Shown here: piece by piece, positions 20,205 to 33,400 of the stretch | Numbering within the stretch: position 1 is the first letter of the stretch | Layout of the letters: the number at the start of each line of letters is the position of its first letter | Source: Quercus robur | Lineage: Eukaryota; Streptophyta; Magnoliopsida; Fagales; Fagaceae | Direction of reading: 5' to 3' | Assembly: GCF_932294415.1 (NCBI RefSeq) | Contig: NC_065541.1 | Span: forward strand, 33,637,790-33,701,789 | DNA length: 64,000 nucleotides | Notes under the pieces: generated by a model | Told to the model about the DNA's origin: nothing | The model's input: the letters and a program-made list of their open reading frames with translations, nothing else | Databases searched by the model: none | Program-made: the position numbers and the translations under genes

Positions 20205-22890
20205 CTTATGTTTCTCGTTTCTTTTTTCTTTTTTGTTCTATTTTCCTCCCCAACTCCCTGCAAGCTTAATAATAGTGCTTGTTCTCTTTATTAATTATGC
20301 TGATTCTTAAAGAAAATGAAAACTAAATTATAGAACTAATAAAAACATAATTTTGATAAACAAGTATACGGTTGAGGAATAATGTGTGCATGTAGATATT
20401 GCAACAATGTCCCATTATGCTCATTTCTATAGTAAATGAAAAAACCAATTAAAGAAACCCCAAAAAAGGAAGTATATATAATAGAACAGGTTGCATGAAA
20501 GAATAAATGTGGTCAGAGTAGAATTTTGTGTTGTGCAAGCACATAAAATTGAAGATTTAATGAAAGATAAAGTGTGGTTGAAAAAAATATAAGTGAAGGC
20601 ATTCTCTCTGTCCCTCTCTCTCTAGCTCTTTGAGCATATTATGATCAACTGAAACAAGAAATGGACAGACAAAGTATGAATCATCAATCTATATAAGAAA
20701 TAAAAACACCAAAAACGGTTTAAGATTCTCGAAAGATGGAGCAAGAATACAAGTACTTAATTTCACTCACTTGAAAATTAAGCGAGAGGTGGCTTCTTCT
20801 AATACTTCAAGGCCTTAGCCAGCTTTGATGTTGGAAGAGCATGAGAGAGGACTGCCCAAGGAAGAAACAAAACTGAGATATCTACTCAATTGTCAATTGT
20901 TGTTGGAAGGAAAACGAATAGGATGTTGCTTTATTTTGGTAGAAGAGAAGAGAAGAAAAACTACAACGCGGATCACATTACCAAAATTGAAGAAGGGACC
21001 CGCAAGCATGATGGTCTTGCTGACAGAACAGAACACAGACATTTCTTTGACCTATAACCTTGTGTAGTTGTGTTGGTAGTGTTTGAACTTTGACAAACAC
21101 ACACAAAACTAGTGTATAGGCTTCATCCGGATCTCCATTTTCTTTTACCCTCAAATCTCAATGATAGAGCTTTGTGTTGTCTTATCAAATTACCTTGCTT
21201 GCTGCGCAAATAAAGGTGTTTTACAAATCAACATACTTTTTTTTTTTTTTTTTTTGATAACACAAATCATTTTTTTTTAAACCTTTTAAATTAAAATTCT
21301 TAATGTTTTTTTTTTCTTCTTAATGTTGAATACTGATATCAAAAAATACATATATCGAATTAAATTCATTATTGTGGGATTTTTTATTAGAGAATTGGAG
21401 CTCGAAGTTAAGTCAATAGGCTTGCAATCTTGATCTTAATTTGTAGAGAGCTGTAAGCGGGGAGGGAACAATAACACTACTTTCACAAGCTTTTCAATGA
21501 GATATATTTCACAAAATCATCTTTATAATTGAGTTTGATAAATCAGTATAAATTTGACGCTGGGTAGAAGAAAGAACCCTTACCCTCACCCAATTTAGAA
21601 CAATTTTCTATTCAATGGTAGTTTAACCCCCCATAAAAATATATACATACGTGCGTGTGTTTTTGCTAGATGTCAACAAAAAGGTCAATAACAAAAATTT
21701 TACTCCAGAGGTTAATACTGATCAACTGTCTCGAGCATCCTTAAGTTATTTATTTATTTATTTATTGAGAAACATGCATCCTTTTATTATGAGATAGCTT
21801 TTGAGATGATAAATTCACTATTAAGAGTGGACCAATCTAAATGTAATGTGATCAATATGATTAGTTGACCCGCTTGAGCACATGGTGCTGTAATGCATAA
21901 TCAGTCAGGTGCACATGCCACGCCTAAGACTTTGTTTTGTAGACGCCGAAATATCCACTTTTACGTATAGACTATAGAGCAAACTTCAAAAGATGTGCGT
22001 GGCAAGGCAAACCACTGACCATAGCAGGTTGGTGTGGTTAGTCCTGACTTCTGAGAATGTTATCTTATACAATACGCCAGACCGACGCATATGAAAAAGA
22101 GCCACTCTATACATTTGACTTCTTAAACTTGCAGAGAATAGAGAGATTGTGCATGTAAGTATAGAGTGGCTCCATTCACCAACCAATAGATAGACCTTAC
22201 CTCAACTTACCACTACAGTAGAGTAGGTTAGGTGATTCATGTACCTTGCAATTATGATGCTTTGGTTTACTACTGCTTTGTAACTTCCAATTCACCTTTA
22301 ATTGTTATCTATTATTACCATTACTTGCAAGATGTAAAAGTGGTGAATGATCAGAGGGAAATGGAAGATCGGACAAATATAGAAGCAAAAAATTGGGGCA
22401 CCTTTTAGAAGCAAAAAAATAAAAAAAGTGAACCACGAATTTCTCGCAAAAGTTGTAAGGTCAAAATTTAAATATCTAATCAATGCAATAATGCTCTTCG
22501 CTGTCGAGCATCTACCATAAAGTCAAAACAAAAATAAAAAGCCATAAATCCCGGCACTATGGCCTGGTGATTAAAAACATACTAATCAGTACTACTAGTA
22601 ATCACTGTCGGATGAAGAATATATTATTTGGCATTTTTCTTTTCCTTCACATCTATCGGGTTTTCCAATTTAGAGATGTGCAACATTTTACGGCTACTAA
22701 ATAATACACCTAAAGAGCTTTCCAAGAGGCAAGAACAAAATCTCTAGGAGTCTAGGATATTTATTTAAATTACATTATGGAAGCCAAAGCAAGAGTATCA
22801 GCATAAATCTCATAATTTGACAAATGGTAGCTATAACATGCAATGAAATAAGGAGACAAATACAAGGCTTGTGCAACTAACATAGACAAG
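20205..22890. other. Intergenic: RING-gene upstream region and non-coding DNA
   Basis: A pyrimidine-rich tract (CTCTCTCT) at about 20600-20632 lies upstream of the RING gene and would be GA-rich in its sense. Further on there are T-runs (21236-21255), a TTTA tetranucleotide repeat at about 21746-21765, and the hairpin at 22099-22172. No coding gene was recognised. Confidence 0.6.
22099..22172. repeat. Perfect 14-bp inverted repeat with 46-bp loop
   Basis: GAGCCACTCTATAC (22099-22112) and its exact inverse GTATAGAGTGGCTC (22159-22172) could form a hairpin. There is no sign of expression. Confidence 0.8.
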
Positions 22891-24490
22891 TAGCGTTTGT
22901 TGGGTCTGGAAAACTAGTCTAGTCATGAATTAAACAACAATCCTGCTATGATGGCTCACAATTCACAAGGAAAAACTTGTTACATTCAAAATTTTGAAAC
23001 TGAGTCCCCACCGAGACCGAAATAAATATATACGCTCAGGATGTATACACAAGTCATACATACATTCAAGTGAACTCTTTCTTGTGGTCCTTGATCAATT
23101 TAAAGGAAGAGTGACAACTAGACTCACCTTATTAAAAACTTGGTCATCTCTGAAAGCCAATTGTAAATTGGTTGATGAGTCTTAAGAGTTTTATGTCTTC
23201 ATCAATCTATTGTAAAGACAAGACTTTGTCTTCGAGCACCCTACATTTGAGGAAACTTATGTTACAGATATACTTGGTGCCACTTTTGTAGGGAATTGAA
23301 GATTACAATTAATGTTATGCAAGAGACCTAGTTACTATAATTAGATGTTTATTAATACACAGCTATTTTATTTTTAACCCTTTTCCTGGTGAACTTCGAC
23401 ACTGCAGTTATAGAATAAAAATACAAGCAACGCTCAGAGAGATTCTTAAACTAGCAAAGGTAAGAAAACATTGTCAGTATGTTGAACAACAGGGAAACAT
23501 CATTAGCTGGGCAAAGACAAACAAAACTTCCTTTTAGGTTTATACTGTAGATGTAGACAGGCATGAATCACCACTAGTGAGCATATGCAACGTCTAAAAT
23601 TTATGCACAAGGACAAGGAGGAAAATCTTACAGTATATCAAAATTGCTAGAAATCAGCCATGGCAGATTTGCCAGTGCCTGCATGGTATAAAAACTGACA
23701 AAAAGAAGTGTTAGTGTTTAACAGCCTGTTCAATATAAAAGTTAGAACATGCCATTGCAAGTTATTTGAGGCTTAAACTTGATCATTATTCATTAGAAAA
23801 TCAGACGAATACACTAAATACCCACTAATGCACAAAAGAATTCAGCAAAATTAAGTATACAACAGAAGCCAAGATTACGCAGATTGTCTTCCTGGTGAAT
23901 AGAAAATGCATGAATCAAATGAAAATATGAAACATTAAACAGTTATAACCAAAAATTACTTACATTTTAATGTGAATCTGAAAAAGGTACCTGCCTCACT
24001 AGCTGAACATATCTTTGCCAAAGGAAACCTGAAACGTACAGTACAGAATTTTCAACTATAATATGAAATGAAAGAGGCCCTTATGGTCAGCTAAGAAATC
24101 AATTAAAACACTCTACAAGTTTCTAAGAACAGTTCCCCTGCCTCCCTCGCACCAAACAAAAAACACACACACATACACAAAAAACGGAGGAAATTAAGTA
24201 CATAAGAACATTTATAACAACCCCTAGACCATTACTGCTCAAAACTTCTCCATGATTACATTTATATGAAAATATAGTGCACTACAGCAAAAATAAAAAT
24301 AGAGTTTAACTGCCTCTTATGCCACCAAACCAGTACTTTAGAGTTAACTAACCCATTCAATTCTATGCACTCAGGTATTTTCTTAGCTGGATATAATCCA
24401 CTTGTGTGGTAGGCCAATAAATCAAAATGCATCGTGGCAAAATATTTGAATGACAATGAATTATTTAGACATTGCACATACTCCAAATCT
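22891..24490 (-). other. 3' flank of the P-loop NTPase gene
   Basis: This lies downstream of the stop codon at 24491 and probably holds the 3' UTR. No further coding exon with acceptable splice sites and conserved content was seen. The coding sequence ends naturally at TAG 24491-24493. Confidence 0.5.
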
Positions 24491-27400
24491 CTATTTATAG
24501 CCTGCTTCTAGCATCAAATGACGATAGCTACGTCCACGTATTATTCGCTGCCACAGATACTGAAGCAAATTTTGGAAATTCATTTGCATCCGCTGCTGGA
24601 CAAGCCTGCGAGATACCAGCATAAGTACATATAACAATAGCATGGTCATTTATGAGTACATACAGTACCAAGAAAATATTTTACCATCTCACAAGACACC
24701 TCTGAATCCCTCTAGATATGGGCCGAATAAAGGATGGATCACGTTGGGCATAGAGCAAACCAACCTAGGGAAAAAAAAAATACATTGAATCAACTTTTGC
24801 CAAATGCATCTATTTGGAAATGTCTCAGAGACAGAATCGTAGAGAGATTAGCCTGAGTATATATCATATACAATTATAATGAAATTCAGCCTCTGGAATA
24901 TCTGAAGTAAAAATGGAAATTTAATCTTTTTCATATCAAAGGGTTTTTGAATATTTTATATAAATTAAAAATTCATTGCAAAGTGGAAAAAAATTTAGTA
25001 ACACAAAAATTTGAGAGAGAAGCTAAAGTTCAACTGAACATTTGTAGTTTGGACTAATATGGATTTGCACAAGAAATTTAAAAACATGCCCAGAAATTCA
25101 AATTTTCAAAACCAGAAAAAAAAATAATAATAAAATCAATGAATTCAACAAACAAATCAATAAACAAGTACCTCTACCAATGCAACAGCAGAGGGATCAT
25201 CAAAGATCTCAAGACTACAGTCAGCTAGATAATTAACCTGCACCAAAAAAAAAAAATCACAAATTACAGAGAGGACCAAGAAACAACAGAGAACAATGGA
25301 GGGATAGCACAGCAGATCAAAAGTGCAACTTACTGCATCCTTCAACAATAAGCTAAGGATATTTATTATTTCTAATGATAATATTGTAGATATTGACACT
25401 TACACAAAAAATTAAAATATTGATATTGACTGGAAGCTAGTGGAATCACATTCACACAAATAAAAAATTTAAGTATACGCACAAGACATCATATTTAATG
25501 TGGTCAATGCTAACCAAAATTCACTATCAACAATATGGATTGCAACCACTTAACTAACTACAACAAACAAAACCCATACTCCCACAAACAACACTCACAA
25601 CCTTCACATAACCAAATATACTCAAAACCTCACATTTGAAAACTAACTAAATTCCAATACACCCAAAACAATCTCTGAGTACTCACAAACTTGACACTAT
25701 CACAAGTCCAAAATCTCAATATATGCAATGGCACTCTCTCAATCAAACAATAGGATAACTCATAACTATTAACTCATGCATGTGGGTATCTTTCAACCTC
25801 CAAAGAACCAGCAAACTACATGTCGAAGACACTCACTCATGTTCTTTCAAAGACTCTTCTCCTCTTCCAAATGGGAAGACTTCTTCATGTAGCCATGGGA
25901 AATTAATTTGTTACTACTTTGCAAATTCGTCTTTTCAAGGCTTACTTAATGGGACCCACGTTTGAAATCCAATTAAAGTAAAAGTCGTGTGGTTTTAATG
26001 ATCTAGTTATATACTTATATGTGTCCTAGGGTTTTTAAACAATTTTTTATGAGTTTTTGTTTAACAATTTATGGTCAATTTTATATTCAAGGGCGAAATT
26101 GTAATATTTGCAATCCATGCGAATTAAGGGCATAGTTGTCAAAATGTGAATCAATTTTTTTTTTTAATTTTTTGTATTGTGTGTCATATTGTAAGATACA
26201 TGAACACTTTATAAAATTATAAATAAACAAAAAAAAAAAAATTATACATATTCATATATAAAAGGTGTATTTATTATAAATTTGGAACATATTCAATGAA
26301 TGACTAATTTAATATATATATTTTCTTTTGATAAGTAACTAATAACTAATTTATTAATTACTTATGTAATAATATTTCACAAAGTTAAAACTAAATAAAT
26401 CAAATTAAAATTATATTTATAACATCCACATTCAAATTGATCAACTAAAAGGTGATACATGATAATATGTAAATCAAAATAATAATTTATTTCTATTCAT
26501 ATTCATCCTCTTACCTAATCAACTTTAACTCCATAGTCCTAGTCAATGTTATCATCATCTTACAAAATCATTTCTTCACTGGCATGTTCTTCATCATCTC
26601 CAACAATTACTATCACTTCTTATTCTTTGATTTCAATAACTTTTCCTATATATATCATCTTGTCATTCGAGTTTATAGGACTAATAACAAAACAAAAAAA
26701 TATATTTATATTCTTATTTAATGCTTTATTTGCTGTATAGAAAAGAAATTTGTAAATACGAAAGTGAAATGCCAAATGTGCGGTCTAGATTCTATAAGAG
26801 ACAAGAAAAAAGCTCACGGACATATTATTTCATTGTGCTCAATCAAGTAGCTTAATAATTTTGTGTTCAAAAATGTCCAACAACTTGTTAGACTTAAGTC
26901 AAAGCACAGACTCAACAACTGCTGAATCCATGGGTAGGCAAGAGACAAAGTGGTGAATCAAAACTCACCTTAAAATCACAAGTCTATGTATCATCCGATA
27001 CGATACTATTCATACAATATGATACAATTCATCGACACACATCTATGTATCATGTGATTCATAAGCATCGTCGATATGTACCTGTGATATGATACTTTTT
27101 TCATTCGATACGTATTGTGTATCGTATATTCTTATGATACTAACAACCATGATTAATGGTATTTAGAATAGTTTAGTTCAGTTTAGAATTTTCTAGGAGA
27201 TCCTAAATATCTTAGGTTTTCTTTTCTTTTCTTTTTTTGATAAATAATGAAATTTTATTAATCAAAATACCCAGGTACACCGGTGGTGTACATGGGTAGC
27301 AGTACATCAACCTCTTAAATTACAATGATCATCAAGCATATCTAAAAAATTAGAACATGGAAAAGAATTAAAACCCGAACTCCAATCCAACAATGAGTGG

Positions 27401-30400
27401 AGAAGGAAAGATTTAAGCTCGAGAATAGACCGTCCTCTTCCCTCAAAGCATCTTTTGTTCTATTCTCACCAAATACACCATAATACACAATGTAGCATAG
27501 CCCTCCACAAATCTATATTTCAATGTCTATCGAAAGGACGTTGCCAAGCCGAAAATAAGTCAATGACACTTTATGGCATAACCCATAGAAGACCAAACAA
27601 AGCCCCCACCATAGACCATAACTCTAAAGCAATGGGACAATGAAGAAGAAGATGATTCACCGATTCCTCACTCCTTTTACACATATAGCACCAATCCACA
27701 ATTGTGACACCCTTATTCCATAAGCTATCAAGAGTCAAAATCTTACATAAGGCTGCAGTCCATGAGATAAGCAACCCTAGGAGGGATTTTTGAACGCCAC
27801 ACAGGTTTCCAAGGGAAAAGAGTGTCAGGAGTCGAGGAAAGGGAAAAATAGTACTCGCGCACTTTAAAACCCTTATTCTTTGTTGGCTTCCAACAAAGTT
27901 TGTCATGTCCCTCACCATTAAGAGGCATAGAATAAATTAGGTCCAAAAATCTAGTCAAATGTTCCACTCCCAATCTTGGACAGCTCTAGAAAATTGAAGA
28001 TTCCAACAAAGACTTTGGTTAGGAAAAAGCACAACATTCGCAATAGAAGACTCCTTATTACAACTAATGCTATAGAGTTCCGGAAAAGCCTCTCAAAAAG
28101 TACAATCCATTTAACCACAAATGATGCCATGCTAAAATTTAACTCTATTACCAACATCAACCTCGAAATGGATGGATTTAGAAAATTTTGGCCAGCCTTA
28201 TCTTATGGTTCTCCAAAGACTAACACCATTAGGTTCCAATACTCCTTTTGTAATTTGTACGCCAGCCACCCTAATCATTCCCATATTTAATCTCAATAAC
28301 CCGCCTCCAAAGGTGAGTTGTCTCCATTCCATATCTCCACGGCCATTTCCCTGACAAAGCTTGATTGAAAATTCTCAAATTCCAAACACCCAATCCACCA
28401 AACTTCAATGGGTTACAAATTTGAGCCCACTTAACCAAACAGAATTTAGGGGACTCATCAATCCCACTTCATATAAAATCCCTCTGAACCTTTTCAATAT
28501 GGTTAGCAATATTTACGAAATAGGGAAGAGGGATAGGAAATAAGTTGGCAAACTTGAGAGAGTACTTTTAATTAAAGTAACCTTACCTCCCTTTGAAATA
28601 TACAACTATTTCCAACTCGCTAATCTTTGCTCAAGTTTTTCAAGAATAGGGTTCCATATTGCCCTATCCTTGAATGTAGCACCCTCAGCAAAGAAGTAAG
28701 TATTTTATTTAATGGGAAAAAAGGTCCAAGTACACAGTATACTGCAGAACACTCAAACAAGAAAAGAGAAAAGAAACAAGCTAACCTTAGGTGTTATTTT
28801 CTTTAAATCCCAGTTAGTCCTTGTGTGGATAAGCAAGAAAGCTTTATTAGAAATATAAGAAATGCATAGCATCCTATGTACACAAGTAGCGTACTCGGAC
28901 ACTACAAGAGCATCACCTAAAAGAAACAAGCATTTGAAAACTCAATCAATTTAGAACAAGAGTGACTACTCCAAATAGCCATCCAATCATAAAAGATGCA
29001 TAGCAGGATAAAACTCTAGGTCCAACAAAGAATGCTCAATCCCCTCAAATCTGCAATTGTTACATTCTCTCCAAAAGGTCCAAATAATGCACAAAGGAGC
29101 TGCATTCCATACAGCAGCACTCTGGTGTCTACCAAAAGGCCCTGAAGCAAACCAGCATGTCTACCACCCTTCTTAGCATGGTTTAATGGAGACCAAAAAG
29201 ACAAAACACCAGGACCAAAGCTGGGAAGTAAACTCATAATGGAGAAAATGATCCACAGAGTCACCGCTTTTCTTGCACAAACAACACAAATGTTTCTCCT
29301 ACAAAGATTATACATATTAAGAATCCTACCTCTAGTAGTTGTCCATGTAAAGGAAGCAACTTCAGGAGGAACCTTTGCTCTCTAAACACTCTTCTACCAG
29401 AGAGGATGTGGGTGGCCTTGAGAAAGAACCTCACATCCCTTGTTCCTTGAGGGAATACAGCCTAACTGATCATCCCCACCACCACCAATCTTACAAGAAT
29501 AAATAAGGCAAAAAAAGAATGCAAAGCCTCCAACTCCCAATCCTGAAAAGGCATAAGGAATGTGATATCCCAAAGCAAACTGCCATTACTCCCCTCATAA
29601 GATCCCCTACCAAGGCCTCTTGGTGTTGTGCAATGTGAAATGTGTAGGGAGTGCCTCACAAAGAGGCACTTCCCCGCACCAAGCATCATCCCAAAAGCAA
29701 ACAAATTGACATCACCAACTTCAAACTTGAATAAAAGAAGAGAAACATAACCGTCCAGTACAGATATGTCTCCAAAAGCTGATGCCATAAGGTTCCTTAA
29801 CCATCCAGCACACCCAGTTACCTCAATCAATACCATACCTAGTATGTAACACTGTTTTCCAAAGGGAATCCTTTTCCGTAGCATATCACCAAAGCCACTT
29901 TCCCAATAATGCCTAATTAAAGCGCACAAGGTTCTGAACTCCTAAGCCCCCAAATTGCAGTGGCTCCCACACTGTTTTTCAATCAACTAGATGAAATTTA
30001 AACTCATCATTTAAACCACCTCATAGAAAATCACATCTTTTCTCCATACGAATTGCAACACTAACAAGAATTGGAAATAGTGATAAAAAAAAAAAAAAAA
30101 AAAAACAGCCATACTTGAGAGAGTGCTCTTAATTAGAGAAATTCCCCCACCCTCTTATAAACACAACTTTTACTCGACTTTTAGTTTACAAGTCAAACTA
30201 GAAATCTTAATTCCACTAGCACAAGAAAGACTTCGTATATATATCAGTGCTCAATGTACTCAAAGAAGAAAAGAAATGATTAAAAAAATTTAATTTTTTG
30301 ATCATTGAGGCATGATGGCCTTCATGTGTCCTTTTCTTCCTTTCTCTTCTTTTTTTGTGCTACTATTCACTAGCATTGTTCATACAGCCCCTGTACATGG

Positions 30401-33400
30401 TACACCATGTATTTATCTCTTTCCCTTCTTCTATACAACTTCAAATGAAGTCCTTTCTTGTACCTATTAAAAACTTAAAACCCCCCACATACCTTCTTCT
30501 GCCAAATAGGCATCAAATAATTCATCAAAACACCTTTTAATTCCCAACACAACCCATAACCCCTTTTTCAACAATTTCAAGCCCTAGATCCATAAATTTT
30601 TCTAACCCTAAACCCACCACAAGCACACAGACAAATTCCCCAATATGTCATACATCAACTTGTATCAGATCACATATCCTAAGACAAGACTCTTGCGGGA
30701 AAAAATTTATCCTAGTTGATGATGGTGACCAATGCAGAACTTGTTTCAAGATTCAAAGCTTATTCTCAAGATTCTGAAGGAACCAGGAAAATTTTGCAAC
30801 AATTGAATACTTCAACACTTTAAGCTCGACACTGAGTATTTTCCAACTTAGGGAGAATGATGCAGCCATGGAAGATGGATTTTTTACTACTTTGCAAATT
30901 TGTTTATTCAAGACTTAATTTATGGGCCCACATTTGTCCAGTTGAAGTCAAATGCTTTTAAAGATCTAGTAATATGCCGTAGGGTTAAAATAGTTTTTTT
31001 ATTTGCATGTCTATTAACTAGTTATGGTCAATTTTATATTCAATGGCTAAATTGTAATTTTCACAATCCTTGTGAATTGATATATTTCTAAACGGGTGTC
31101 TTTTTGAATTGATATGTTTCTAAACGGGTGTCTTTCTTCTTATGGATAGCAGCTGATGACAGGATACTCACCATTAATAATCTTGTTAAGAGATGTCAGT
31201 CTCTAGCTAATAGGTGTTGTTTTTGCTGTTGTGATGGGGAATCAGTTGATCACCTTCTTCTTCAGTGTAAGTTTTCTCAAGCCTTATGGTGTGAGGCTTT
31301 TGTAGTGTTTGGGATCCAGTGGGTAATGCCAAGGTCAGTCAACTTTTTTTTCTTTATCTGGAGAAACTAGTTTGGAAGGCATGATTCAACCATTTGGAAT
31401 ATGGTCCTGGTAGGTTTAATGTGATTAGTCTGGCAGGAACGTAATGCTTGTTTTTGAAGACAAAGAGAGAACATTAGATCATCTAAACATTCTCCTCTTT
31501 GGTACTCTGTTTATTTGGGCTCGTGTGTGGGGGTGTATGAACTGTACTTCTTTATTTGACTTCTTAGTCTCTATTTCTTTTAGTTCTTGATTATATTGTA
31601 TTCGTTTCTTGTTTAGAGTATTCACCATCGTGAACATGATGTTCAATTTTTTCAATAAAAGTATTATTACCTATCAAAAAAAGTGAATTAAGATATTTCT
31701 AGGAGACATGAAGTATCTTAGTTTTATTTTCTCTGAGTCCAAGTTAGTCTTTTACTAGGTTTTTAATTTTCTAGTTGAATCAGAAGTTCTAATACTACTA
31801 GTACAAGAAAGAGTCCTTAAATATATTTGTGTTCAATGTACTTAAAAAACAGCTAGATGATTAATAAAAAGATTAAGTGTTTTGATCATTGAGGCATGTT
31901 GGTCTTCATGTGTTTTTTTCTTCCTCTCTCTTCATCTTATCTTCTCATATGTATTATGCTACCGTTCACTAGTACTGTTCATACAATCCTTGAACACCAT
32001 ATATTTCTCTCTTTTTTTAATTTTTTCTTTTAACTCCAAATCAAATCCTTTCTTGTACCTATCAAAACCCTAAAACCCCACATACTTCCATCTTCCAAAT
32101 AGCCATCAAATAACTCATTAAACCACCTTTTAATTCCTAATACAACCCCACACACAAACAAATTCCACAATTTGTCTTATGTCACCTCTTAGGCTAAAGT
32201 TACCAACCACTATCTATATATAAGGCTTCAATACCTATTTCTTGGTGGACAAGGAAAATCAAATTACTTCTATCATAAGAAATTGACTTTCTTGTCACAC
32301 CAAGAAAATCCAAACCAAGTCAAAATAGTTTAGCCACTGTAGCTTCAAAAAGAAACGACTTTGGAAATCTTTCCTTAGAGTAGACTCCCCCAGCCACAAG
32401 TCATGCCAAAACTTGACTTTTGAGCCATCCCCAACATCATATCTAACAAATCTCGTAAAACTATCCTATCCTCTTCTAATCAATTTCCATAAACCCGCAC
32501 AGTAGGATCCCTGAACCTCCTTGGAATGCCAAAACTCACTAAGAGGAATTATACTTCAAGTCTATAACCCACCTCCAGGATGCCTTCTCTTCACACTCAT
32601 AATGCCACAACCACTTCCTCAACAAGGCTTAATTAAAGAGAATTACCTTCTTGATTCCCAAACCCCCAAAGTGAAAAGGAAGATAGCATATATACCCAAT
32701 GAAACTTGAATTCATTACCCATACCACCCCAAAGAAAGTCTCTTCGAATTTTTTACCAGTCTATTTTCTACTCCTACTATATTTGGGAAAAGAGAAAAAA
32801 ATTAGGAAGGCTCGAAAGCATACTCTTGATGAGTCTGAGGCCGCCCTCTTTTGTCAAATAAATTCTTTTCCTACCAACTAGTCTCCTTTGCATCCTCTCA
32901 CTAATGGGATCCCAAATAGATTTCGCCTTAAAGGGCACTCCTAAAGGTAATCCCAAATACTTCATGGGAAGAGATGTAATTCTACACCCACAATCATTTG
33001 CCAACCCTTGAATATTTTGTACCTCTCCCACCATCACTATCTTAGACTTGCCCAAATTAATGCTAAACCCCAAAACCGCCTCAACACAAGTAAGGATGCA
33101 CCTAAGTATCGGATCTGGGTAGAGTTAGCCTCACAAAAAATCAAAGTTTCAACCATAAATAAAAGATAATAGATCATTGTTTCATTGCTCCAATTATCAA
33201 CAGTGAAGCCTTTAAAGTATCCTTCAGACACCACACTTGTTATCAATCTACTCAAAGCCTTCATGACAATCACAAACAAAAAAGAGGAAAAGTGAATCCC
33301 CCTGATGTAAACACTTGCTACTTTTGAAAAAAACCTGTAGGTGTACCATTCACCAACACCAAGAATTTGACTGTTGAGATACAAAATGCAAGCCACTTTC

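Larger units (their letters stand above)
25888..30657 (+). repeat. Left LTR of the intronic retrotransposon, with three nested insertions
   Basis: The LTR segments are 25888-26130, about 27160-27225, about 28786-28836 and about 30150-30657. Between them sit a hAT-like element and two LINEs. The segments match the right LTR in order (TTACTACTTTGCAAATT, TATGGTCAATTTTATATTCA, CATTGAGGCATG, CCTTTTAATTC). Confidence 0.75.
25888..32184 (+). mobile_element. Non-autonomous LTR retrotransposon in the large intron, broken up by later insertions
   Basis: Two diverged direct repeats, 25888-30657 and 30861-32184, start TGTAGCCATGG and TGCAGCCATGG and end TGTCATACATCA and TGTCTTATGTCA. They can be aligned only after four later insertions are removed. 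The left LTR is followed after 2 bp by a primer site complementary to initiator tRNA-Met. The right LTR is preceded by a purine-rich tract. Only 203 bp lie between the LTRs, without coding sequence. No target duplication survives that I can see. Intact LTR length would be about 750-860 bp. Confidence 0.75.

Noticed and set aside
20825..21067. 80-codon plus-strand frame upstream of the RING gene
   Set aside because: No domain, no codon pattern and no neighbour support; probably chance.
22545..22590. Possible SINE or tRNA-like A-box (GGCCTGGTGATT)
   Set aside because: No B-box, no cloverleaf and no poly-A tail at the right distance.
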